Assembly: GCA_030248215.1 (NCBI GenBank)
Contig: JASANG010003987.1
Location: 1-64,000 of the forward strand
Origin: Enoplolaimus lenunculus
Taxonomy: Eukaryota; Nematoda; Enoplea; Enoplida; Thoracostomopsidae
Length of the DNA stretch: 64,000 nucleotides
Direction: 5' to 3'
Shown one piece after another: positions 1 through 12,820 of the stretch; position 1 is the stretch's first letter, and each line of letters opens with the position of its first letter. The position numbers and the translations under genes are program-made. A model generated the notes under the pieces. That model did no database searches. It saw only the letters and a program-made list of their open reading frames with translations, and was not told the DNA's origin.

Positions 1-18
1 TTGCTTCAGGCGTTTTAC

Positions 19-331
19 CTCATACAACGGATTTTCAAAACATTCACCAGATGACGTATAATCCGCACGTCCATGAGATGGTGACGTATTCCGGTGATGT
101 TCACGTGATTTTGAACGGTTTGTTCGCATTTGGCTGTCAGTTTCAAATACTTCGTTGGTATAACACCGCAAAGGGGCGGCTTCGTTTGACTGGCCAGACA
201 ATTTCCCATGATCCGCCGCTGAATCGTACGGCATCGCTAATTTAGCATCAGGCGCTGACGCCGGCGTTACAAACTGTTGACTGCGACGCCAAACAACGCG
301 ACGTTTACGCAACGATGAATGGATATCAGGA
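19..331 (-). CDS. Receptor cytoplasmic-tail exon with NPxY signal
   Basis: Acceptor TTTTTCAG at 332-339 and donor GTAAAA at 13-18. The first base completes the Leu codon split with the transmembrane exon. It encodes about 104 residues: a basic juxtamembrane stretch ([10 protein letters not shown]), a Ser/Asn-rich middle and FENPLYE at the very end. F-x-NPxY is the clathrin/PTB-adaptor internalisation signal of LDLR-family tails, and FENPxY is the form seen in megalin. More tail sequence must follow off the left edge, because the exon ends at a donor rather than a stop. Confidence 0.85.
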
Positions 332-3300
332 CTGAAAAATGAAAAAAAAATAAAATTCGAAAGTTAAATTTTTCCGATACCAAGGAAATAAACCAGATCA
401 GGGCCGTCCATCAACGCAGGGCCTATATTTAGGGCCCGTATGCTTAGATGTGTGTAGGACCTATCATCAGTTAGCAATGAGTGTTCAACCATCAAATTAC
501 AGCAGCTACCAATGTCAAACATAAGTTACAAGTAGGAACGCTCAAATGCAATATGTGAAATTTTAAAGTTTCTCAATGGGCTGGTTCGAAATTTATAGGT
601 CCCATGGTCCATGTATAGAACAGGGCCGGAACAGTAGTATAAGCATATTTTTAAGCCTAAGCCTAACAAGCATAAGCGTATTTGATGAGGCTATTCCTAA
701 GCCTAAGCCTAACCCTAAGCCTAAGCGAATGGATGAGCCTATTCCTACGCCTAAGCCTAAGCCTAAGCTAAAAAATTAGTCTAACGCTTAAACTTACTAT
801 TATAGCCTCTCCGGAAAACGATCCGGCCCTGTTCTACACATAAGCCGGTCCTATTATCGTCAATTGCTGATAGCTGCTGTATGCATTTGAGAATATAGGC
901 TTAGATCGAACCTCAATGATACTATTTTCGATAAAAAATTGTCTTTTTATAAGTATATTCCAACATAATTCTTGAAATAAATTTTCATATTAAACAAACG
1001 TGGATAGAAATTTCTAGACGTGTTTAGCGAAAAATATACTTCGTATCTGCCTAGTGATAGGACTATTATAGCTGTTACTGAACGAGTCATTTTCTTGCGC
1101 ATCGCTCGCTAATTGGATACTTGAAACACATCAAGTATAAGAACGTGCCCAATGGCAGACAGCGGGACTGGTGGACCTAAGAGACTGGAATGCCTATGCT
1201 AAGGTTCAGGCTAATAAGTTTAGGCTTTTGTCTGGTAGGCAGACCTGTATAGTTTACGTAACCTATTGAAGTTGTACCTTTCGAAAATATTATTCAGGGA
1301 ACAGTATCGATTAATAAATAACAGTTATGATGAATAACTCTTAAAAGATTAAGAACTTACAGATACCCGGAATAATCCGTAATCTTGTAGCGTTTTTGCC
1401 ATACCAGTAACGCAAAGGCAAGGATCAGTATACAGCAAGCACTGAGTAAAGGATACAACCATTTATTCCACAGGTTTTTATAAGCAGTCGCCAGCTGTTG
1501 TCTACGAGCGTTTGCCAACTCTTGACTGCGAGTATGAGCAAGTTCAAATTGAGGCTCAGGAATTGGATTCGAACACGTCCATTTACCCTCGTGCGCTAGT
1601 AGACACATGTAGTCGCACGATGTTGACTCACAAGGGTTGGGTTGAGCTGAAAAATGGAAATAATAAATTTACAAATATAAATGTGCACAGCTCCGGCATT
1701 CAGGAAGTTTTTAGTAAATCGTGCAAAATGAACATTTCTTGCAGATCGGGGTGTACACAAAACGGCACACGAGAATGTGACCCTCTAAAATTTTAGGAGT
1801 TGAAAAAGACACTTTACAGGCTGTGAAATATCCGACGCAGGTCCACGTCCGAAATGAAATTCTGGTTACGCTCTTCGCTTGCGAAAGCAAAAATTTAGCT
1901 AATGATGTTAAAAAGTTTTCAGCTGACACCTGAAACAAAACCCGTTGCTGACACGGAGCTTTGAAGGCAAATCCCAACCGAAGACACTCAAATGCCTTCC
2001 AAAACGAATAAAACCTAAAAAATTTAACATAAAAAATTTAGTACTAAAATTGTGTTTGACTTCTCGCTCGCTTCGCTTGAGTGCTTTTTTTGACTATTAT
2101 ATATTGTGCGTCGGTCCCTGTCAGAAATTTCCGCGGATCTGCCACTGGTACTGCTGTCGCGTCGAATGGTTTTTACTAGATAATACTAGCGGAAGTAATG
2201 ATTTCAAGGAACAGACAGTGACGGATCTCGGATTTTCTGGTGGCGATCTGAGATTGGATGCTTTCGTATAAAAAAATTTGTAGACATGCGGTATACCCCG
2301 GCATGCGCTGACCCACAGGTGTATTTATAGCGAGCATAGCGGGCGAAAAGTTTGACCCAGGATACGTTACAGAAAGCATACAGAAATAAAATTTCAAATT
2401 TCGCGAACGAAAAGCCAGACGCTATTTTTGTATTCAATTGCATATAAAATTTTAACTTTGCATCTCTAGGTTGTGGATCAACCTGGGTCCTTTATCCAAA
2501 TATCCGTCGTTCGCAACCGCTACACGTGTTCTCATTGGCTAAAATCGCCAGCGTCTAAACAGCCAATAAAAATCGAGACCCCAAACGGAGTCCATCAGGG
2601 GCGCCACTTACAAGATTCCTGAGACAATGGATGGTACAGATACAACCCGTGCAGGAGACCGGTTTCTTGAAGAAGCGTCCGTCTCTTTGATCCGTCAGTT
2701 TTTTGAGCAGCTTCGATCGAATGTGAGCGCCAATCACTCCAGTACAGTGTGTTTTCGAATACGGCAAGCGAAAACGGATGCGATACGTCGTGGACAACGA
2801 TCTGAATTGCAGCAAAACAATTTTGCAAAAATCACGTCGCAAGCAATGGCGGATTCATGGGGGGCCACCCCGGCCGCGCCCCCCCAACAGCATCTTGACA
2901 AAAATTCTATATCAATTTTGTGACAATAGTTCGTGGTTTGTGTATGGGTCAAAAGTAAGTTTATTACCTGTGAAATTTTGCCCCCCCCCCCCAATTTTGA
3001 GATCCTAGATCCGCCACTGGTCGCAAGCATCAGATGCAGTTGGTTTGCAGGTGCAATCGGCCCATGCATAGAATAGGGCCGGATCGTATTCCGGACGGGC
3101 TATAATAGAGTCAGTTTAAGCCTTTAGACTAATGTTTTTGCTTAGGCTTAGCCTTAATAGGCTTAGGGATATGTTTATACTACTGTTCCGGCCGTGTTCT
3201 ATACATGGTCCGTGCAAACTGTGCTGCATTTAATTCAATTTTTGTAAGTTTAATACTCAGAACATGTGACCAATCTAATCTTGACATTGCAAAAATTTGC

Positions 3301-6300
3301 AAAATATTCAAGTCAAAATCTTACAAACTTGCAATTAGCAAAATTTGCGGAGGTACGGAGTCTGGACCCTTCCCCTTAAGATTTTGATAAAAAGTGGCCT
3401 ATCCTATAGATCTGGACGAACTGAAATCAACGGTACCATTTTTATGGCTGCATGACCACCGGTTCAGAAGTTATGGCCTTTGAAATTATAGTGCAAACAC
3501 GCACAGATTGGAACACGAAGTATCCATCATTCGCATGTTCGTAAAGTGTAAGCTTAACCAGGTTTATTCTTCACACAAATTTGATTGTTGTTTGTACTTG
3601 TTTTATATGGTAAAAAGTTAAAATTTAAAAGGCCATCACTATAGAACCCGGGACCCTGTAGCGCTAAAAATGACAACGTTGAACGCAGCGCGCTGAAATC
3701 TATAAAATGAACTATTCTTTATTAAATTCCTAGGGGGTCCATATTCCGTACCTCCGCCGCAAAATTTGCACGTACAAACTGCAGTTGTAACTCTACGCGA
3801 TACAATAAACGACTTCGCGTGTGTAATCGCAAACTGCAACTGCAGTTCAGCGTTGTGATCGCACTAGTCTTACCTGTCTTCCACTGCCATCGTACGCGGC
3901 GCGTTCAATGCGATCCAACTTCGAATCAGCCCAGTAAATTTTGTCTTGGGTCGGGTCTAAAGCAATCCCGTTTGGCCATACAATGTCGTCCCGGATAACC
4001 CAGCTGCGGCCGGAACCATCCATTCCTGCAGTTTCGATACCGGGTGATTTGTCGCCCCAGTCTGTCCAGAACATTATTCTAAAATCCGGAAACACCCGTC
4101 CTATAAACTCGTCGCAATATGGAATTAACAAATTCAGCGACTCGACAATTTGTCTCCAGGCATAGGGGTACAAATTATGATAGAAACATGGGCCAATGGT
4201 ACGTTAGGGGGCGTAACAGTAGATTAAGCATATACCTGAGCCTAAACCTAAACCTAATCCTAAGCCTAAGTCTAAGCGTGCACAAAAACGTATTTCTAAG
4301 CCTAAGTCTAAGCCTAAGACAAAAAATGTAATATAGAATCTAATTCTACACTTTTATACACCCACCAGAAACCTGGACGCCCCTTAAAGTAACATGGGCC
4401 GAAACATGAGAATAACATACACTGTGAAACTGAGTGATTTAACGCGTACTAATTACATTAAACTAAGACTCGGCAAGTAAAACCGAAGTTCAAGATCCCC
4501 CAAATGGGAGCATTTAGCGGGCGGGTACGGCGCCTCTGTCTTGGAAACCTTTGACAGAACCGATATGCCATTCGATTTCAAAAAACCTTTTGCCTATTCG
4601 GCATAATTCTGGTTAAGCTCATTTGGCTTCTAGCTTGCTTCGCTCGCGAGTTTTCTTCCATCTGTTATATATTGCACCTCCGTGTAGATATGTCTCCTAT
4701 TTTAGATCAGTTGCTTCGCTCCCTGCTTGATACCACTTTATACGCCAGGCGCTACCTCGCAAGTCGGCTGGGAAAAGGGGTCGAACGAATACGCCGCGGC
4801 CCCTGAGGCTAGAAAAAAAACTATTTTGAAAATACCCTTTAACCGGATGCACAACAATCGCACGAACACTTCCGTTCGTAGAAGTTGCAACCAAACTGCA
4901 GCGTTCGCCATCAATACTGCATGCAATTATGTGTTGCTTATCTTTATCGGTGACGTAGATTTTATTATTCAACCAGTCCAACGAAATGCATTCTGGTGTT
5001 TGAATGACTGAAATTCAACAAAATTAATATTTTTTTCAATTTCAAAGTTTAGAATCAAACAAAAATTCAACAAAATTAATCTTTTTTCAATTTCAAATTT
5101 TAGAATCAAACAGAAATTCGACAAAATTAATATTTTTTCAATTTCAAAGCTTAGAATCAAACAAAAATTCAACAAAATTAATATTTTTTCAATTGCAAAG
5201 TTTAGAATCAAACAAAAATTCAACAAAATTAATATTTTTTCAATTCCAAAGTATAGAATCAAACAAAAATTCAACAAAATTAATATTTTTTCAATTTCAA
5301 AGTTTAGAATCAAACAAAAATTCAACAAAATTAATGTTTTTTTTCAATTTCAAAGTTTAGAATCAAACAAAAATTCAACAAAATTAATATTTTTTCAATT
5401 TCAAAGCTTAGAATCAAACAAAAATTCAACAAAATTAATATTTTTTCAATTTCAAAGCTTAGAATCAAACAAAAATTCAACAAAATTAATATTTTTTCAA
5501 TTTCAAAGTTTAGAATCAAACAAAAATTCAACAAAATTAATGTTTTTTTTCAATTTCAAAGTTTAGAATCAAACAAAAATTCAACAAAATTAATGTTTTT
5601 TTTCAATTTCAAAGTTTAGAATCAAACAAAAATTCAACAAAATTAATATTTTTTCAATTTCAAAGTTTAGAATCAAACAGAAATTCAACAAAATGAATAT
5701 TTTTTCAATTTCAAAGTTTAGAATCAAACAGAAATTCAACAAAATGAATATTTTTTCAATTCCAAAGTATAGAATCAAATAAAAATTCAACAAAATTAAT
5801 GTTTTTTTTCAATTTCAAAGTTTAGAATCAAACAAAAATTCAACAAAATTAATATTTTTTCAATTTCAAAGTTTAGAATCAAACAGAAATTCAACAAAAT
5901 GAATATTTTTTCAATTCCAAAGTATAGAATCAAATAAAAATTCAACAAAATTAATGTTTTTTTTCAATTTCAAAGTTTAGAATCAAACAGAAATTCAACA
6001 AAATGAATATTTTTCAATTTCAAAGTTTAGAATCACTCATAGAAGCCAAAAGCGTTGATCGCAACGGTTTTCAACGCAAACTTCTGCTGAGACCAACATT
6101 TGGGTTGGTGAATGTTGAGTGATGGCCGAGAGCCGCAATAATATGCAAATTCGACAATATCACGCGTATACGATGTGACTTTTGAGCGAGAAGTGTGTGA
6201 TGGACGCTGAAGTATTTTTTGGCTTCAATGCATTGCATACTAAAGCTGTTTGGTTTCAGTGTTCATTTTACACTATCCCCACAAAAGTCACCTTGTGAAC

Positions 6301-9300
6301 GCATGGTATTGTGGAATTTGCATAAATCATGTGAAGGTCGACGGCGAAATGACCCAAACAAATATTTTCTTTGAATTGTTTAACTTGGATTTACCCCCCT
6401 TTTAAAACGCATTTTACTACATCCAGTTATCATCAACCCATACAAGGACATTCCGGTACACAACCCGGAATCAGTTTTTGACCGTTAGGAAGACGTGAAT
6501 TTTCAAATGGCACATTTGTGACTTTCTAACCAGCTGGGAGTTACCCGTACAAGCGCACACTCAAAATAATATTTCTGATATTTAAGAAAAAATTCCTTAC
6601 ATTTGAGAAATATGATTAGCAAAGTGCACTTGAAAAGTATTTCAGTTATAACAGAAATGTTTTCAAAAAACGTTTTGAAATAAAGTCTGAAAATAAACGT
6701 TTTCCAGTTATTTTTAGAAAAATAGTCTTAACGTTTTGAAATAAAGTCTGAAAATAAACGTTTTCCAGTTATTTTTAGAAAAATAGTCTTAAATATCACC
6801 AAAACTTTTCAGATTTGCCACAGAAAACACTTTTCTGAATAAATTCAGAAATACTTTTTTGTATGCAGGTCCGTACAAAATTAACAACTGAGACACATTT
6901 CACATTGGACGCATCTTTTTAAATAACATTAAATCGCTAAAAAACTGTGAACCTAAACTAAAAAGAGAGTCTAAAAATTTGCTAAAAACGAACAGATTAC
7001 TTTCAACTGGCCAATGCTAAAAGCCAGCGGCTTCTACAAACAAGCTAAAAAGCTAAAATTGTATAGCCCGTATTGTCAAATGTCTGCAGCACCTATCACT
7101 GTGCAAATTGAGCTCATTTTTCGCATTTGATATGCCGCATTTGTGTTCAAATTTTTGAGTTCAGCAACTGCAATAGTTAACGAGTTTGAAAACCTATTAC
7201 TCAATTGAACATACTTGCAGACAAATTTGAGAACGATGGGCCTTTGGTCGCCAAGTGCTACAGAAGATATGACGCTGCCGAATAAGCAAATGTGTTTGCA
7301 ATATTTACAATAATTCAATGCATCGTTTACTGTCACGCATCGTTGCCTAAGATGTCTATTTTTGGCTTATATTAAAAGGCTACAAAAATTAGCTATAAAA
7401 CGATGCTCAAATTAATACGTATGTTAGGCGTTTCAGCTTTTATTAATATACACAAACCTGGACTGGACAGCACAGTACTGAGGTGGTCACCAGCTGTCGA
7501 CACCTTCAACGATTGTACTAACGCTAATTGCGTTGTCATTGCAGACCATATAATGGTGTCTTTGGCTCCGTGATAAGCCACTCCAACTGGATTGTGAATC
7601 CGGTTTCGAACGGTTTGAATCAGGTGAGATCGGACAAAAAACGACCGAACAAAAGACCCGGCGACATAGAACAAAACCGGTGATTTACCTGAAACCATAA
7701 GACAAGTCAAACAAATCGAAAGTTAAAGTGGGAACCACGGAGGGGGCTCGATACGTCGCAATGAAAATGACATCTCGTACCCCCGTGTATAAATTTGACA
7801 AAAAGATCTGCATGCCAATCCCCACCTTAAATTTTAAGATTGTAATGAGTTAACGTCACATTTAATACTTCAATCGAACAAGCGCAGACAACATTTCGGT
7901 TGAATCTCAAACGCGAGTTGAATGCTTGTTCGAAGGTGTGTTGAAAAAAGCACTAAAAGGCTTACATTTAGTGGCATGATTGAAGATACGATTCTAATTT
8001 AGGGACAGCCACATCAATTACTTACAAGTATACATGTCGTAGGCCAATCTGCTATTTAGGCTAATTACTAATTGGCCTAGGCCAATGTGCTATTTGCTCA
8101 GAATAGGACATTGACTTAGGCCAATTGGGTGGGTGGTCTGAATAGCAGATTGGCCTAAGTCAATGTCCTATTCTGAGCAAATAGCACATTGGCCTAGGCC
8201 AATTAGTAATTAGCCTAAATAGCAGATTGGCCTACGACATGTATACTTGTAAGTAATTGATGTGGCTGTCCCTAAATTAGAATCGTACCTTCAATCATGC
8301 CACTAAATGTAAGCCTTTTAGTGCTTTTTTCAACACACCTTCGAACAAGCATTCAACTCGCGTTTGAGATTCAACCGAAATGTTGTCTGCGCTTGTTCGA
8401 AGGTGTGTTGAAAAAAGCACTAAAAGGCTTACATTTAGTGGCATGATTGAAGGTACGATTCTAATTTAGGGACAGCCACATCAATTACTTACAAGTATAC
8501 ATGTCGTAGGCCAATCTGCTATTTAGGCTAATTACTAATTGGCCTAGGCCAATGTGCTATTTGCTCAGAATAGGACATTGACTTAGGCCAATTGGGTGGG
8601 TGGTCTGAATAGCAGATTGGCCTACGACATACACATGGTTTTGTTTCCAAGTCTGTGTCTCAGATAGCATTTAGTTATTATACAGAAATAAAGTTGTCAA
8701 CGTACATCGGAGGGGATAACAGCTTCATTGCACCACCCCCCCTGATGCAGTTTGTGTTTGCTCCAATGTGAGTGAACTGTCATTGAAAATTGAAATCTAT
8801 ATATTATCAAAAACCAGGAACCAGAAACCCAACAGGCTTGTGAAACTCGTGCAAAATTTTTCTTAGCTTTAAGTCCTAAACTGAAAGGCATTGGCCAACT
8901 ACGATATCTTTTAACCAATCGCAAACAGTTGCTAATTTGCCGATTCTGAATCCGAACTTTAGACTTTGAAAGATACGTTTATTTAAACACAAATGTTATA
9001 TAAAATTAAATTTGTTGCAGTTTGATACGGCCGGTTCAGCCCCATCTACTATGCACTCAGCAGAAGAAACCATGTGAATTTTGAAATAACGAAACCAGAT
9101 TTGATTGAAACCTGGATTGAAATTCAATCCGCAAGGATAAAATTTTCCAAAAACAATTGAGTTGTGTACCAGCTCGCAGTGTCGCAAACACATGAGTAGT
9201 TTTAACCCCGACCCCCCGAAGTGGTTATTACTACTCACATACAGGTATTTCCGATCCTGGCTTGAGTCGGTTCGTACTGACCTCAAATTTCGAACGTTCA

Positions 9301-12300
9301 CAATTTTTGCCAAATGTGAACCTAAATCCGAACTGTTGTTACCCTGCGTCCGTTTTCCATTTGACTTACCACCAGCTAAGCATGTGATACCGTCGTTATC
9401 CAGATGATATCCGGTTTGACAGCTGCAGCGAAAACTTCCGGGAGTATTTTCACACTCTTGAGCACAAGATAAACGCGTTGCGTTCAGGCATTCGTCAACA
9501 TCTACAAAACGACTCTGTTTCATAGCAGTTGGCAAACGGGGGTCAACTCCAGGTTATGCCCCGCCCCCCAAAATTCGATCAGAGCGACCCACACAATAGC
9601 CCGACTATCATAGTATACTTTGCGTCAAATTATTGCAAACAGGATGGTAAATTTTGCAATCTTGGCTATTTATTCTGTACAACAACCTGGACAATTAGCA
9701 CAAGCCAGATAGCGATTAATGCTTAAAGATGTAAGCATTCATTATAGAACCCGGCCAGACTAAAAATCGTTGCCTTTAATGACCAATGTTATATACTTTT
9801 AGGGGCATAACTGTAGATTAAGCATATTCCTAAGCCTAAGCGTTGCAAAAATGTGTGCCTAAGCCTAAGTAAACAATTGTAATATAGAATCTAAACCACC
9901 CACTCTTTTCTAGACCCACCAGAAACCTTTACGCCCCTTAAAGTAACATGGGCCGCTTTAATAATTCACTTTGACTTAGTCTTATGCCACTACAGTTTGG
10001 ATCACTTGTGAGGTTATAATTAGTCTTAAGGTTAACTTAGATTTACAATGTCAAGTTGTATCTGAAATGCTTTATGCTTCAACCATTAAATAACTAGCGT
10101 ACCTTCACAAATTCCGTTTTCATTTTCAATTGTACCGTCGACACAAACGCAGCGGACTTCATCTGAACTGGCGTCCAAGATGCATTTCTTTGAACTCGAG
10201 CATGGTTTATCGGTTAAACATTTGTTCGCTCCTGAAACCAGAGAAAACCGTCTCAACCTTTATGGTTGCGTCATGCTTAGTTGCATCGCGCACCGCCATC
10301 AACTATCGCCCGTTAGTGTCCGCTAGGAACGCGGCAACATATGTGCCCGGGATGTCAGCCGACACTCCTACTTAAAATATAGCGGTGTCCAGGGCCGGAG
10401 CAGCCATCCGCCATACCCCCATTTAGGGGAGCACCCACCCCTAAAGGGGCCGAACCCTAACCGGTTGAAACAAAAACCGCTTAAGTTTTCAAATGCGTCT
10501 GGCTTCTCGCTCGCTTCGCTCGCGAGTTTGGCGGCCCCCCACCCTGGAATTTGGGGGGAACCCGCACCCCTGCATGGTCCGGCACTGGCGGTGTCGCTGA
10601 CAACCCTCGAAAACCGGCCAAATATGCAAATTGCGCTGGTTTCTGGCACGTTTTGCTCGCAAGGTTTTTAAACCTTACTTTACCTGACGATTGGCCAGGA
10701 GTCATTATCGGATTTTATCTTAGAGTTTAGTTGGTACCATCTGTCAGTCAAGGTAGGAACCGGGACGTCAGACGTTTCAACTACGCAGCTGGAAAAGCGG
10801 GCTTCCGGAGCGGGGATCGAACTCTCAGTCTACGGATCTTTAAGCGAACACTCTACCACTGCGCTACGCAGACCACCTCTCCAACTGCATTTTTCGTCGA
10901 CTATATGTGTCGACCGTATGCTGCCAGCTAACATACATACAGTGCACTGCACTATTTTGCATGTGCACATAACGGACAAGCATGTCTCATATGCTTACAC
11001 CCTCCTATTTGACAGCCCTACAAAACATCGTTCCAGCATCGCTGTTGTCCGCTACCGCGCAGTCACTACAGGCAGCAGCGATAAAAGAACTAATCTTCAG
11101 CATAACTCGTAGTCTGAAGCGTATACAGTTCAAATCTTAATCCAAAAATGCAAATCGTCAACTCGAAGCTTATCTTTAACTGAACCACTTATCCTAAGCC
11201 TCAACCTAGGGTCTAATCTATATTCTAACGCTAATCCCAATTCATGAATAATAATATAACCACTAACCCTCAATCTGGCGCCCGCAACCTTAAACCGTAG
11301 AGCTATTCAAATCCATATCCGGGCCCATTGCTAAAGGAGGGCCAGGCACTCAGCCATCCGAGAAGAATTTTGCCCATTTGCTTGAGAACTTAGCCGACAA
11401 TAAATACGTAGAACCAGAAGTCTGGATCCGGTACAAAATCCACCTCCGGTTCCGGTAAAATTTCTACTAGGGGTTTGGCAATTTCGGTACTGACATTTAC
11501 CCCCAAAGTCCTACAGAAAATTATATCATTCAGTGGGATACGATTTAGCCATTAATATATACAGTTTTGGGCAAAAAAATTATCACAATTTGTTAAACAT
11601 AAGTCTACACCCAAAGTTTTTGACAACACTGAACAAATATTTGGTAAAATTTAGCAAATTAAACATATTATTTCAACTGCCTAATCGCATTTCACCTCCG
11701 GATACGGCAAATTTTGTTCAACTTCAGCTCCGGTATTTTTCACTTCCGGTTGCACCCCGGCGATAACTTACTACGCAAAACTTGGTATGCGTCCCCTAAG
11801 CCCGACACCATAAAGAACACTAGCGGATCCAGAGGGAGGCATACGCCCACCTTGTCAGAAAATTTTTTCTGATAAAATGGTAATATCCTTACCTTACAAT
11901 TTTCACCCTCACAGAATTAGAACATATATAGCATACTGAAAGAGTTGCGTTTCGTAACTTTTGTCAACCCTCCGCCAGAAATCCGCTACCTGTATGTCCA
12001 CGTAAGTGTATGTTAAGCAAATGTTACCATTCCAGTGCACATATACCGGTATAAGAAGTTGTTGCAATGACCACGTAGTGTAGTGGCAGGCATGCTTGGC
12101 TCGAGCGCAACAGGGCCGAGGTTCAACTTCCGGCGTGGTCATTAACTTTGGGCAATACTTCAAACAAGGGTCGCGCATACCGGTGCCAACACTACCTAAG
12201 TGTTACAGCTTACCGTTTGCCGAATCGCAGTTTCGTTCGTCTTCACCGTTTGCGCAATCAGCAATGCCATCACACACATGTTCTTTTAAGATACAGAACC

Positions 12301-12696
12301 GATTACTTGTACACGAGTAATCATCTTCCGACAAGCATATGCCATATGCAGTTGTTGTTGTTGTTGGCGTTGGCGTTGGTGTTGTTTCAGAAGTAAAGTC
12401 TGACAAATCTGACTGGCTTGAAATTGTTCGAATTTTACCTAAAATAAACACTAGGGTTATTGACAATATTGAAATTTTAGGCTCAGGTAAAGTTACGGAA
12501 TTAACCAACTAACATTAAGACTATACAACCTCGTGCAATAGATTTTGTGACAAGCGAGTGTTTTAACTATTTCTGGAATCCACACAAAGTTACTGTAAAG
12601 CCAGTTAAAAACGTGTGGCTGTTAGCCCGATGCGCTACGACGCATTTTGTGGCCCGGCCGAATTTTATAACGTGAACGACGATACATTACGAGCAA

Positions 12697-12746
<50 letters not shown>

Positions 12747-12762
12747 TAATAATAATAATAAC

Positions 12763-12820
<58 letters not shown>

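Noticed and set aside
4969-6034. Open frames of [17 protein letters not shown] type on the minus strand
   Set aside because: They exist only because the satellite unit is 51 bp (17 codons). There is no independent coding evidence.
10796-10876. Functional tRNA gene
   Set aside because: A and B boxes are present, but T-stem and anticodon-stem pairing is broken.
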